Assembly: GCF_002778275.1 (NCBI RefSeq)
Contig: NZ_NESG01000003.1
Span: 62,001 to 126,000, forward strand
Source of the DNA: Limnohabitans sp. G3-2
GTDB lineage: Bacteria > Pseudomonadota > Gammaproteobacteria > Burkholderiales > Burkholderiaceae_C
Length of the DNA: 64,000 bases
Direction: 5' to 3'
The position numbers were made by a program, and so were the translations under genes. A model generated the notes under the pieces. That model was given only the letters and a program-made list of their open reading frames with translations, did no database searches and was not told where the DNA came from. Below are positions 1 to 8,321 of the stretch, piece by piece (position 1 is the first letter of the stretch; each line of letters begins with the position of its first letter).

Positions 1-134
1 ATCTGGAAACCGTGCGACTGCATGTACTTGGCGGCGAAATAGCTCGGCCGGTGCCACTCGGCCGACAGCCCCACCACGGCGATGGTGCGGCAGCTTTTGA
101 GGATGCGCCGCAGCGCGTGCAAATCGTTGTGCAT
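1..134 (-). CDS. CoA-binding domain protein (5' part only)
   Basis: Only the first 44 codons are inside the window; the gene runs off the left edge. The translated start contains IAVVGLSAEWHRPSYFAAKY, which matches the N-terminal nucleotide-binding beta-strand and glycine turn of the small CoA_binding (YccU-like) family of about 140 residues. These cytosolic Rossmann-fold proteins bind CoA, but their cellular role is not settled. The start codon is at 132-134. The next gene upstream on the same strand, an MFS carrier, ends 21 bases away, so the two are probably co-transcribed. The family call rests on 44 residues. Confidence 0.7.
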   Translation of the reverse strand, partial: MHNDLHALRRILKSCRTIAVVGLSAEWHRPSYFAAKYMQSHGFQ

Positions 135-155
135 GAGGTGCCTCTTTCTCCCAAA

Positions 156-1349
156 TCAGTAACGCGCTTGGCCGCAGCGTTTCATTTTCCGTGATGCCCA
201 GGTGGCCAAGAGCGACAGCAAGCCGCACACCGCCATCACGCCCCCGTAATGCCCGCTCAGGTCAAATGCCGCCCCGGCCAGCACCGGGCCCAGCAAATTC
301 CCCAAGGCTGCCCCGCTGTAGAGCGTGCCCACCACACTGGCCACCGAGCGGCCGCCAAAGTAATCCATGCAAATGGCGGGCAAGAGCGAGACGATGGCGC
401 CATAACTCAGGCCAAACCACAGCGCAAACACCACCAGCAGCCCCTGCCCGCCCGCGGCGCCCCAAAGCACATAAGACGCCCCCATGGACAGCTGCATCAG
501 CACCAAGGTCTGCGCCCGGCCCAAACGATCGGCCAACAAGCCAATGGCAAAGCGCCCAACCAGACTGCCCACGCCAATCAGGCCCACCAGCCCCACGGCA
601 AAGGCTTCGCCCAGACCCAAATCGCGTGCCGAGGCCGACACATGGGCAAAGGGGATGAACATCACAGGAGAGGCCAGGACAGTTGCCAAATAGAGCCAGC
701 GAAAAGTCGGGCTGCGCAAGGTCTCGCGCAAGGTGTGGCCTGAAGCCGAGCCCCCAGCAGGGCTTGCACCGGTGGCGGCTGCCGCAGGGGCGCGGCGCAG
801 CAAGGCGGCCGCCATCAAGCCCAGCACCAACACACCCAAGGCCAGCCACTGCATGGCCTCACGCCAAGGCATGGCGCCAATCGCCATGGCCACCAGCACC
901 GGCACCAGCAAGGTGCCTGCGCCCACGCCCGAACTGGCGATGCCCCCCGCCAGTCCCCGGCGGGTGCTGAACCAGGGCTGCACGCTGGCAATGGAGGGGG
1001 TGTACACCAAGGCGATGCCCAGCCCCACCAGCAAGCCGTAGCTCAGGTACACCGCCAGCAAGGAGCTCGCCCAGCTGGTGGCCAGCAGGCCCAGGGCGAT
1101 GAGCGCCATGCCCGCCGAGCAGACGATGCGCGGACCCCAGCGGTCGGCCAGCATGCCGCCGCCCGCACCCAGCACAAAATAAACAAAACCCGAAAGGCCG
1201 AAGATCCAGGACACATCGGCCCGCTGCGCTGAGAATTCGGTCGCAAACGACTCGAAAAATGCCGCAAACGAATAGGACACGCCAAAGATCAGCGCCAGGC
1301 ACACAAAGGTGGCCCACACCACCACCCATGCGTCAGGGGTCTCTTTCAT
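156..1349 (-). CDS. MFS transporter, 12 membrane segments
   Basis: Inner-membrane carrier of the major facilitator superfamily, 397 residues, the usual length. Twelve hydrophobic segments are visible in two halves of six. The loop between segments 2 and 3 reads GGMLADRWGPRIV, the MFS signature (G-x-x-x-D-R-x-G-x-R), and a second copy GLLADRLGRAQTL sits in the C-terminal half. The start at 1349 was chosen over an in-frame ATG at 1382 because GGAGA lies five bases before it. The first residues (ATFVCLALIFGVSYSFAAFF) resemble oxalate/formate- or monocarboxylate-type MFS proteins, but the substrate cannot be read from sequence. It probably forms a unit with the CoA-binding protein downstream. Confidence 0.85.
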   Translation of the reverse strand: MKETPDAWVVVWATFVCLALIFGVSYSFAAFFESFATEFSAQRADVSWIFGLSGFVYFVLGAGGGMLADRWGPRIVCSAGMALIALGLLATSWASSLLAVYLSYGLLVGLGIALVYTPSIASVQPWFSTRRGLAGGIASSGVGAGTLLVPVLVAMAIGAMPWREAMQWLALGVLVLGLMAAALLRRAPAAAATGASPAGGSASGHTLRETLRSPTFRWLYLATVLASPVMFIPFAHVSASARDLGLGEAFAVGLVGLIGVGSLVGRFAIGLLADRLGRAQTLVLMQLSMGASYVLWGAAGGQGLLVVFALWFGLSYGAIVSLLPAICMDYFGGRSVASVVGTLYSGAALGNLLGPVLAGAAFDLSGHYGGVMAVCGLLSLLATWASRKMKRCGQARY

Positions 1350-1554
1350 CGCGTCTCCGGTTCTTTTTGTCAGGGATCTCATTGTGCCTTTGAAGCCCTG
1401 CGCCCGGGTCCTGGGCTTGTCGGCCCTTGGCGTTCAGGGGCGCGGCCACCCGAACCCAGGCCAACCCTCGTGAATCAGCGGATTCAAATCCGCCCTGCAC
1501 CCGGCCCATTGTGTTTACCCATAATGAACCCACCACTGCCACAAAGGCTCTCCC

Positions 1555-2226
1555 ATGAACGCCACCGAACGTGACCAATTGCAGCAATTTTTGAGCGCTT
1601 TGCGCCAGACCCGTGCTGACCCGAAAGACAGCACGGCAGACGCGCTGATCCGCGAAGCAGTCCGTTCGCAAGCCGATGCCCCCTATTTGCTGGTGCAGCG
1701 GGCCATGGGCTTGGGCTTGGCGCTCGATGCGGCCCAAAGCCGCATGGCGCAACTGGAGGCCCAATGCGCTCAGCAGTTGGACCAATTGGCCCAGCTGCAA
1801 AGCCCCCCGACCACTGCAGCCACTGCAGCGCCAGCCAACGGCTCATGGATGTCTGGCGCACAGGCCTGGGGCCGAGGGGCAGACGCACCGCCACAGCCCT
1901 TGCCAAGCGCCACAGCCCGCTTCACCAGCCCTGCGCCTGTGGCGGCACGGACAGCGGCCATGCCTGCCCCAGCCCCCGCGAGCGCTTGGGGCGGCGGCAT
2001 GATGGCCCAAATGGCAACCACCGCAGCGGGCGTCGTGGCCGGCGGTTTGTTGTTTCAGGGGGTGCAAAGCCTCATGGGCGGCCCCAAACCCACGCCCGAG
2101 TCCAACGCCGCGTCCCCTCTGGGCGAGGCCCCAGATGACACGCTGCCCGGCCTGGTGAACCCGCAGGCTTTGGCAGACGATGCGATCGACGACAGCGCTT
2201 GGGACACAGGCGAAGACTGGGCTTGA
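1555..2226 (+). CDS. DUF2076 domain-containing protein
   Basis: Protein of 223 residues. The first 75 or so are helical and Gln/Ala-rich (TERDQLQQFLSALRQTRADP, then PYLLVQRAMGLGLAL), which matches the conserved start of DUF2076. The middle is low-complexity Ala/Pro/Gly, a glycine-rich hydrophobic stretch follows (about residues 148-172), and the tail is acidic (DDAIDDSAWDTGEDWA). Function is unknown. The coding strand diverges from the MFS gene; the 205 bases between them should carry both promoters. No enzymatic motif is visible. Confidence 0.75.
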   Translation: MNATERDQLQQFLSALRQTRADPKDSTADALIREAVRSQADAPYLLVQRAMGLGLALDAAQSRMAQLEAQCAQQLDQLAQLQSPPTTAATAAPANGSWMSGAQAWGRGADAPPQPLPSATARFTSPAPVAARTAAMPAPAPASAWGGGMMAQMATTAAGVVAGGLLFQGVQSLMGGPKPTPESNAASPLGEAPDDTLPGLVNPQALADDAIDDSAWDTGEDWA

Positions 2227-2264
2227 TCCCCCACATGGCAAGCCCCCCTCACCGGAAGACGCAA

Positions 2265-2405
2265 ATGGAACCCCATCGCCCCCCGCACACCTCCAAAAGC
2301 CTGGAGGACGTGGTGCTCAAATTCATCGAAAAAAACAACCGCGCCATTTGGGCGGTGATTTTTGCCATCGCCTTGGCGGTGATCTACGGCATGAACGCCG
2401 CCTGA
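2265..2405 (+). CDS. Small single-span membrane protein
   Basis: A 46-residue product: a short polar N-terminus, then one hydrophobic segment (AIWAVIFAIALAVIYGM) near the C-terminus. GGAAG at 2254-2258 is well placed for the ATG at 2265; longer in-frame starts at 2199 and 2235 would overlap or abut the DUF2076 gene and lack this site. It lies 38 bases after DUF2076 in the same direction, so co-transcription is likely. I do not recognise a family; the call rests on the ribosome binding site and the clear membrane segment. Confidence 0.5.
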   Translation: MEPHRPPHTSKSLEDVVLKFIEKNNRAIWAVIFAIALAVIYGMNAA

Positions 2406-2473
2406 AACGGCGCCTCAAGCTCACCCCTTGCGGCCGAGCAAGGTCATTGGGGGGCCTGCGACAATGCTGGCCC

Positions 2474-3421
2474 ATGCACCTGATCATTCCTTACGCAGCC
2501 AGCCACACCCTGAACGACCCCGAAATGTGGGCCCGTTTGCAATGGCCCCATTTGCAAGCGCTGCTCGGCCTGATGAAGCGACAGCAGGCCTTGCCAGCGC
2601 CCGAGGGCACTGCACTGCACCTGCCGCATGAACGCCTGCAAGCCCAAGCCTTGGGCTGGCCTTTGGATGCCCAAACCTTGCCCTGGGCCGCTTGGCACCA
2701 AGCGCAACAAGGCTTGCACAGCACCGCCCCCCAAGCCTGGATGACGCCCTGCCACTGGCAAGTCGGCATGGACCAGGTGGTGATGGCCGACCCCGCGCAT
2801 TTGCACCTCTCAGACGAGGAGTCGCAGCAACTGCTGCAAGCCATGCAACCCTTTTTGCAAGAAGACGGCTTGCAAGTGACGTGGCACAGCGCCTTGCTCT
2901 GGCATGCCCAAGGCGCATTGCTGTCCGAACTGAGCACCGCATCGCTCGACCGGGTGATCGGCCAAAACGTGAAAGACTGGATGCCGGAGCAGCCTGCGGC
3001 CCGGCCGCTGCAACGCCTGCAAAGCGAGATGCAGATGCTGCTCTACAACCACCCGGTCAACGACGCCCGCGACGCCCGCAGGCAGCACACCGTGAACGCC
3101 TTTTGGCTGCATGGCGCAGGGCTGCTGCCCGAGGGCAACGCGGTCACGGCGCAGTCCGTCACCCTGGCCACCGACTTGCGGTCCAGCGCCCTGCACGGCA
3201 GCGAGCAGGCTTGGTGCCAGGCTTGGCAACAACTCGATGCCACGGCCGTGGCCGAGCTGCTGCACCACGTCCAAGCCACAGGCCAAGGCCAGCTCAGCCT
3301 GTGCAGTGAGCACACGGCCCACACCTACACCGCTGCACCGGCCGCCTGGCACCACAGCATCACCCGGCTGTTCAAAAAACCTTCTCCTGCAGCGGCTCTT
3401 CAAGCCCTCATCACCCTCTGA
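2474..3421 (+). CDS. RpfE-type / phosphoglycerate-mutase-like conserved protein
   Basis: A 315-residue cytosolic protein beginning MHLIIPYAASHTLNDPEMWA. The opening, the conserved acidic/aromatic stretch HLHLSDEESQQLL and the later VNAFWLHGAG motif match proteins in Betaproteobacteria and Xanthomonas annotated as regulatory protein RpfE or distant phosphoglycerate mutase homologues. In Xanthomonas the rpfE gene also sits beside recJ, as here: recJ starts seven bases after this stop. The biochemical role is unknown, and the mutase label should not be taken as an activity. It is very likely in an operon with recJ. Confidence 0.7.
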   Translation: MHLIIPYAASHTLNDPEMWARLQWPHLQALLGLMKRQQALPAPEGTALHLPHERLQAQALGWPLDAQTLPWAAWHQAQQGLHSTAPQAWMTPCHWQVGMDQVVMADPAHLHLSDEESQQLLQAMQPFLQEDGLQVTWHSALLWHAQGALLSELSTASLDRVIGQNVKDWMPEQPAARPLQRLQSEMQMLLYNHPVNDARDARRQHTVNAFWLHGAGLLPEGNAVTAQSVTLATDLRSSALHGSEQAWCQAWQQLDATAVAELLHHVQATGQGQLSLCSEHTAHTYTAAPAAWHHSITRLFKKPSPAAALQALITL

Positions 3422-3428
3422 TCGCCCC

Positions 3429-5138
3429 ATGAATTTGCTCACCCGAGATGTGCCCCCCCGCAGCGCCTGGGCGCTGGAACAAGCGGGCATCCACCCGCTG
3501 CTGGCCCGCCTGTATGCCGCCCGCGGCGTTCAGTCCAAAGACGAACTGGACGATGCGCTGGGCCTGTTGTTGCCGCCGGCCGGCATGTTGGGCACGCCAG
3601 AAGCGGCCAAGCTGCTCGCGGATGCCATGGCGCAAAACAAGCGCCTGTGCATCGTGGCCGATTACGACTGCGACGGCGCGACCGCTTGTGCCGTGGGCGT
3701 GCGTGGCCTGCGCATGCTGGGGGCGCAAAACGTCAGCTACTTGGTGCCCGACCGAGTGGTTGACGGCTATGGCCTGACCCCACCGATTGCCGAGCGGGTG
3801 CACGCGCAAGGGGCCGATGTGCTGATCACCGTGGACAACGGCATCGCCAGCGTGGCGGGCGTGCAAGCGGCTCAAGCCTTGGGCCTGCAGGTGCTGGTGA
3901 CCGACCACCACCTGCCAGGCAGCGAACTGCCCAGCGCCGAAGTGATCGTCAACCCCAACCAGCCCGGCTGCAGCTTCGCCAGCAAATCCATCGCCGGCGT
4001 GGGCGTGATGTTTTATGTGCTGCTGGCCCTGCGCGCCGAGCTGCGCCAGCGGGGGGTGTTTGACGCCAGCCATCAGCCGAGGCTCGACGCGCTGCTGCCG
4101 CTGGTCGCTTTGGGCACCGTGGCCGACGTGGTCAAGTTGGATGCCAACAACCGCCGCTTGGTGGCGCAAGGGCTGCGCCGCGTGCGGGCAGGCGCTCTGC
4201 CGCCCGGCATGTCGGCGCTCATGCGTGCAGCCAGCCGCGAAACCGCCAAAGCCACCACCTTTGACTTTGGCTTCGCTTTGGGCCCGCGCATCAACGCCGC
4301 AGGCCGCTTGGCGGACATGACGCTGGGCATCGAGTGCCTGCTGACCGACGACGCAGGCCGCGCCGACGAGCTGGCCCGGCAGCTGGACGCCATCAACCGC
4401 GAACGCCGCGTGATCGAGGGTGACATGCGCGAGATGGCGATGGAGATGGCCGAGTCCTTGTTTGACGAGGGCGACGAGCCGCCGCCCGCCATTTGCGTGT
4501 TCGACCCGGATTTTCACGAGGGCGTGGTGGGCATCGTGGCCTCGCGCATCAAAGACAAACTGCACCGCCCCACTTTTGTGTTTGCGGCCAGCAGCGCGCC
4601 GGGCAAAGAGCACGAACTCAAGGGCTCGGGCCGCTCGATTGCAGGCTTTCATTTGCGCGACGCGCTCGACTTGGTGGCCAAACGCGCCCCGGGCGTGCTG
4701 CTGCGCTTTGGCGGCCACGCCATGGCGGCGGGCTGCACGATCGCCGAAGAGCACCTGGATGTGTTTGAAGAAACGCTGAACCAGGTGGCCCTGGAATGGC
4801 TGGACGCCGCCACCCTGCAACGCCGCCTGGACACCGATGGACCCCTGCCTGCCGAATACCGCCGCGTCGACCTGGTGGACATGCTGCACCACGAGGTCTG
4901 GGGCCAAGGCTTTGCGCCGCCCGTGTTTTGCGAAGAGATCGAGGTGGTGTCGCAGCGCCTGGTGGGAGAAAAACACCTGGCCCTCAAAATGAAACACCAA
5001 GGTCAGCCAGTCGACGGGATCTGGTTTGGCCGAACCGAGCCTTTGCCCGCACGCGTCAAACTGGCCTACCGGCTCGACGCCGACGAGTGGCAAGGCCAAA
5101 AGCGGGTGCGCTTTTTGGTGGAAGGCGCTGAGCTTTGA
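3429..5138 (+). CDS. recJ: Single-stranded-DNA-specific exonuclease RecJ
   Basis: Cytosolic 5'-3' single-strand exonuclease used in RecFOR recombination, base excision and mismatch repair. The 569-residue length fits the family. The DHH phosphoesterase core is clear: ADYDCDGATA (residues 77-86), TVDNGI (134-139) and the DHH triplet (159-161). The DHHA1 half has RFGGHAMAAGC near residue 430, and an OB-like C-terminus follows. The ATG at 3429 starts the conserved N-terminus; a much longer in-frame extension overlaps the rpfE-like gene and is not credible. Its final codons and stop form the first unit of a tandem repeat that continues downstream. Confidence 0.95.
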   Translation: MNLLTRDVPPRSAWALEQAGIHPLLARLYAARGVQSKDELDDALGLLLPPAGMLGTPEAAKLLADAMAQNKRLCIVADYDCDGATACAVGVRGLRMLGAQNVSYLVPDRVVDGYGLTPPIAERVHAQGADVLITVDNGIASVAGVQAAQALGLQVLVTDHHLPGSELPSAEVIVNPNQPGCSFASKSIAGVGVMFYVLLALRAELRQRGVFDASHQPRLDALLPLVALGTVADVVKLDANNRRLVAQGLRRVRAGALPPGMSALMRAASRETAKATTFDFGFALGPRINAAGRLADMTLGIECLLTDDAGRADELARQLDAINRERRVIEGDMREMAMEMAESLFDEGDEPPPAICVFDPDFHEGVVGIVASRIKDKLHRPTFVFAASSAPGKEHELKGSGRSIAGFHLRDALDLVAKRAPGVLLRFGGHAMAAGCTIAEEHLDVFEETLNQVALEWLDAATLQRRLDTDGPLPAEYRRVDLVDMLHHEVWGQGFAPPVFCEEIEVVSQRLVGEKHLALKMKHQGQPVDGIWFGRTEPLPARVKLAYRLDADEWQGQKRVRFLVEGAEL

Positions 5139-5256
5139 CGGCTGGGCGCTGCGCTTTGGTGGCTTAACGCTGAACTTTGATCGCTGGGCACTGAAATTTG
5201 AGGCTGGGCGCTGAAATTTGAGGCTGGGCGCTGAACTTTGATCGCTGGGCGCTGCG
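5123..5256. repeat. Tandem 20-21 bp repeat starting in the recJ stop region
   Basis: About six imperfect units with the core GCTGGGCGCTGAAATTTGA. The CTG of each unit falls at 5128, 5149, 5170, 5191, 5211, 5231 and 5252, giving periods of 21, 21, 21, 20, 20 and 21 bases. The first unit is the end of recJ itself (GCGCTGAGCTTTGA, containing the stop codon), so the array looks as if it expanded from the 3' end of the gene. It is followed directly by REP-like hairpins. No gene is seen in 5139-5651. Confidence 0.8.
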
Positions 5257-5260
5257 GCCC

Positions 5261-5620
5261 TCTTTGTAGGAGGCCGCCCCTGCGGCCGAATGGCGGCTTG
5301 GCTTTTGGCGACCTTTCGCGAGCAGGGGCTCGCTCCCACATGGACACCACCTCAGCTGGCTTTCGTGGCGAAGACCCGCTCTTTGTAGGAGGCCGCCCCT
5401 GCGGCCGAATGGCGGCTTGGCTTTTGGCGACCTTTCGCGAGCAGGGGCTCGCTCCCACAGAAATCCGAGATGCTTGGCGCAAGAAGTGGCTCGCTCCCAC
5501 ATGGATACCGCCTCAGCTGGCTTTCGTGGCGAAGACCCGCTCTGGGTGGGAGGCCGCCCCTGCGGCCGAATGCACTTGGCAGCCCAGGCCATCCCTTCGC
5601 GAGCAGGGGCTCGCTCCCAC
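5261..5620. repeat. REP-like palindromic repeat cluster
   Basis: An 80-base block is perfectly duplicated at 5261-5340 and 5380-5459, and a third diverged copy spans about 5542-5620. Each block carries two hairpins: GGCCGCCCCTGCGGCC, and GCGAGCAGGGGCTCGC followed by TCCCAC (at 5318-5339, 5437-5458 and 5599-5620). The spacer containing CCTCAGCTGGCTTTCGTGGCG is also repeated (about 5348-5379 and 5510-5541). On the other strand the core reads GTGGGAGCGAGCCCCTGCTC, very like the REP elements of Pseudomonas that are mobilised by RAYT transposases. No transposase gene lies in the window. Such clusters can act as transcription end or mRNA stability elements between convergent recJ and coaD. Confidence 0.8.
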
Positions 5621-5651
5621 TCAAATCCAAGGTGCTTGGTGCCAGAGGGCT

Positions 5652-6158
5652 TCAGTGCTTGGTGGCGACCTTGGCTTGCAAGGCGTTGAGCACGGGCGTC
5701 GAGACCAAGCCCGACACATCACCGCCGAGCTTGGCAATTTCACGCACCAGGGTGCTGCTGATGTGTTGCACGTCCGCGCTGGTGTGCAAAAACACGGTGT
5801 CGATTTCCGGGGCCAGGTGTCGGTTCATGCCCGACATCTGGGTTTCGTAGTCGTAATCGGTCACCGAGCGCAAGCCGCGCACGATGACCTGGGCGTTTTG
5901 CGCACGCACAAATTCCACGATCAATCCGTCAAAAGGCAGCGCCTTCACATTGGGGCAATCGGCCAAGGCCGCTTGGGCCAGCGCCAGCCGCTCGTCCAAG
6001 GTGAACAGGGTGTTCTTGTGGTGCGCCCGGGCCACGGCGATGATGACCTGGTCAAACATCTGCGCGGCGCGGCGGATGGCGTCTTCATGTCCCAAGGTCA
6101 GTGGGTCAAAGGTGCCGGAGTAAACAGCGGTCACAGCGGTGTGGGCAGATCGGCTCAT
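5652..6158 (-). CDS. coaD: Phosphopantetheine adenylyltransferase
   Basis: Transfers AMP from ATP to 4'-phosphopantetheine, the fourth step of coenzyme A synthesis, in the cytosol. The 168-residue length is typical. The nucleotidyltransferase signature is present as GTFDPLTLGHEDAI (residues 15-28, with the T-x-G-H motif at 21-24). The C-terminal ISSTLVRE, equivalent to the ISSTxVR motif, lies near residue 132. The start overlaps the rsmD stop by four bases (ATGA at 6155-6158), so the two are translationally coupled. Confidence 0.96.
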   Translation of the reverse strand: MSRSAHTAVTAVYSGTFDPLTLGHEDAIRRAAQMFDQVIIAVARAHHKNTLFTLDERLALAQAALADCPNVKALPFDGLIVEFVRAQNAQVIVRGLRSVTDYDYETQMSGMNRHLAPEIDTVFLHTSADVQHISSTLVREIAKLGGDVSGLVSTPVLNALQAKVATKH

Positions 6159-6877
6159 GGCGTGTCTCCTTCAGCAGGGATGGCAGTCAATGTGACAGTC
6201 GGGTTGGGCACAGACTCGGGCGCAGACGCGAGGCCGGTGCGTTGCAACAAATGCGCATGCACGGCACCGGCTTTGAGGTGGCGCTCGCACTGCAGCCCCA
6301 AAGCCCCCAGCGCATCGGCAGGCCAGGCCACCGGCGCTTCCAGGTAAATCCAGCCGCCTACAGGCACTGCCCGGGTGGCCGCTTTCAGGGCAGGTTCGAA
6401 CCAAGGGCCGTCAAAGGGCGGGTCGAGGAAGACCAAGTCCACACTGCCAGACGGCAGGCGCAGCAATGCGGCCACGCCATCGCCGCGCTGCACACTGACC
6501 ATGCTGGCTTTGAGGCGGGTGGCGTTGTCTTGCAAATCGCGCACCAGCACGGCGTCTTGCTCGACCATGAGCACATGGGCCGCACCGCGCGATGCGGCCT
6601 CTAGGCCCAGCACACCTGTGCCCGCAAACGCATCTGCGCAGCGCCAGCCGCTCAGGTCCTGGCCCAGCCAATTGAACAGTGTCTCACGCACCCGGTCGGG
6701 CGTGGGCCGCAAGCCCGGCTTGTCCAGCACCTTCAGCCGCGTGCGCCGCCACTGACCGCCGATGATGCGCACCTCGTTCGAAGGCGGCCCCTTGGGCACC
6801 GGGTTCTGGGGCTTTTTGGCCGCAGCATGGCGGGCTGCACCGGTCAGCGGGGGTCGTTTGGATGAGGCGGAGGACAT
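6155..6877 (-). CDS. rsmD: 16S rRNA (guanine(966)-N2)-methyltransferase
   Basis: SAM-dependent methyltransferase that modifies G966 of 16S rRNA in the small subunit. The protein has 240 residues, with a basic Ser/Pro/Lys-rich leader of about 35 residues before the conserved RIIGGQWRR. The SAM motif ADAFAGTGVLGLEAASRGA and the catalytic FLDPPFDG (a DPPF version of the N/D-P-P-Y/F motif) are clear. Start 6877 was chosen because longer starts run into the end of the M16 peptidase gene at 6906. It is followed by coaD with an ATGA overlap, the usual rsmD-coaD pair. Confidence 0.93.
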   Translation of the reverse strand: MSSASSKRPPLTGAARHAAAKKPQNPVPKGPPSNEVRIIGGQWRRTRLKVLDKPGLRPTPDRVRETLFNWLGQDLSGWRCADAFAGTGVLGLEAASRGAAHVLMVEQDAVLVRDLQDNATRLKASMVSVQRGDGVAALLRLPSGSVDLVFLDPPFDGPWFEPALKAATRAVPVGGWIYLEAPVAWPADALGALGLQCERHLKAGAVHAHLLQRTGLASAPESVPNPTVTLTAIPAEGDTP

Positions 6878-6905
6878 AGCTTGCGAGTGTAAAGGTCCTG
6901 GCCGC

Positions 6906-8276
6906 TCAGGGCTGGCCACCCACCACCACCGTGACCATGCGCTCAGGCTGCAGCACCCGGGCCATGGCGCGCTGCACATCGGCCGCGCTGACGCGCTCGA
7001 TGTGACGCGTCCAGCTGCTCAGATAGTCCAGCGGCAGCCGGTTCCAAGCGATGTTGGCCACGTTGTCCAGCAGCTTGCGGTTGCTGTCGATGCGCAGCGC
7101 AAAACCGCCCACCAGGTTGGACTTGGCCGCTTGCAGCTCGGCCTCGGTCGGGCCCTGGCGCACAAAACTGTGCACCACCTCTTGAGCCACGGCCACGGCT
7201 TGTGTGGCTTGGTCAGGTCGGGTTTGCAGCCCCACCGTGAAGGCCCCGGCGTGCAGGCCCGGTGCAAAAGCGCTGTAGACGCTGTAGCTCAGGCCCCTTT
7301 TTTCGCGCACCTGCTCCGTCAGGCGCGAGACAAAACCGCCACCGCCCAAGATGTGGTTGCCCACCAGCAAGGCAAAAAAGTCAGGGTCGGTGCGCTTGTA
7401 GCCGGGCTGCCCGATCAGCACATGGGCCTGGGCCGAGTCAAAGGGCAAGTTCAAGGTCTGCGCGGCGGCCAAAGGGGCCACTTCGGGCACGGGCGGCAAG
7501 CTGGGGCAGCCCGACTCCCGGGGCCACTGGGCCAGCAGGCCTTGCACCAAGGCGTCGGCCTGCGCCCGGGTCAAAGCCCCCACCACGCTCACCGTGGCGC
7601 GGCAAGCGCGCAGGGCCTGGGCATGCAGGTTTTTCAGGTCTTGTACACCGATGCGCGCAAGGGTCTCGGGCGTGGCGCGTTGCCCATAGGGGTGGGTGCC
7701 ATACACGGCCTGGGCAAAGCGCTGCTGCACCAACGTGCCGGGCTTGGTCAGCGATTCGCGGATGGAGGCGCTGATGCGTTCGCGGTCGCGCAGCCACATG
7801 GCTTCAGGGAAAGCCGGGTGCGCCATTTGACGCGCAGCCAGCGCCATGGCTTGACCCAGCAAGTCGGGGTAACTCAGGCTGCGCAGGCCAAAGCTCATGC
7901 GGTCACTGCCCGCACTGGCCCCAAAACTCGCGCCCAAGTCGGCCCAAGCTTCACCGATCTGGTTTTCGTCCATGGCCTTGGGGTAAGGGCCTTGGCCTTG
8001 CGGTTCGGCCCGCGTGCCATTGGCCAGTTGCCCAGTCATGACCGAGGCCAGGCCCGCCTGCGCGGCCGGGTCACGGCGGCTGCCCGCGTCGATGTCAATT
8101 TGCACATCGACCATGGGGATGGCGTGGCTCTCGACCAAGTACACGCGGGCACCGCTGGGCTGGACCCAGTGCTGGATGGGCAAAGAGGCGTGGGCCCAAC
8201 TGGCAGCGGCCCAGCAGGCCAGTGCCAGGGCCGGTCGCCGCAAAGCCAGGGCGTTCAATGAAGGAAACAAAGACAT
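6906..8276 (-). CDS. M16-family peptidase-like protein, non-catalytic partner
   Basis: A 456-residue exported protein with a signal peptide (hydrophobic run about residues 13-29, ending AHA). The fold is that of pitrilysin-like M16 proteins, with GVNYGLR-type second-half motifs such as GGGGFVSRLTEQVREKRGL. At the place where the zinc motif H-x-x-E-H should stand, the sequence reads GLASVMTGQLANG, so the zinc site is missing. It follows 45 bases after a gene whose product has the intact motif. This is the usual arrangement of an active and an inactive subunit, as in mitochondrial processing peptidase. The two probably work as a periplasmic heterodimer; the substrate is unknown. Confidence 0.88.
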   Translation of the reverse strand: MSLFPSLNALALRRPALALACWAAASWAHASLPIQHWVQPSGARVYLVESHAIPMVDVQIDIDAGSRRDPAAQAGLASVMTGQLANGTRAEPQGQGPYPKAMDENQIGEAWADLGASFGASAGSDRMSFGLRSLSYPDLLGQAMALAARQMAHPAFPEAMWLRDRERISASIRESLTKPGTLVQQRFAQAVYGTHPYGQRATPETLARIGVQDLKNLHAQALRACRATVSVVGALTRAQADALVQGLLAQWPRESGCPSLPPVPEVAPLAAAQTLNLPFDSAQAHVLIGQPGYKRTDPDFFALLVGNHILGGGGFVSRLTEQVREKRGLSYSVYSAFAPGLHAGAFTVGLQTRPDQATQAVAVAQEVVHSFVRQGPTEAELQAAKSNLVGGFALRIDSNRKLLDNVANIAWNRLPLDYLSSWTRHIERVSAADVQRAMARVLQPERMVTVVVGGQP

Positions 8277-8321
8277 GGGGTGTTGAACTTTCTTGACAAG
8301 GCGCTTGAACGGCCAAGCACT

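Noticed and set aside
1350..1554. tRNA or small RNA in the MFS-DUF2076 gap
   Set aside because: No cloverleaf, T-loop or terminator pattern was found; probably only two divergent promoters.
3411..5339. 642-codon open frame antisense to recJ
   Set aside because: Codon-bias shadow of recJ; His/Gln-rich product with no family features, while the + strand has intact RecJ motifs.
5261..5620. CRISPR array
   Set aside because: Only two exact and one diverged copy, long palindromic units of 80 bases and repeated rather than unique spacers; fits REP elements.
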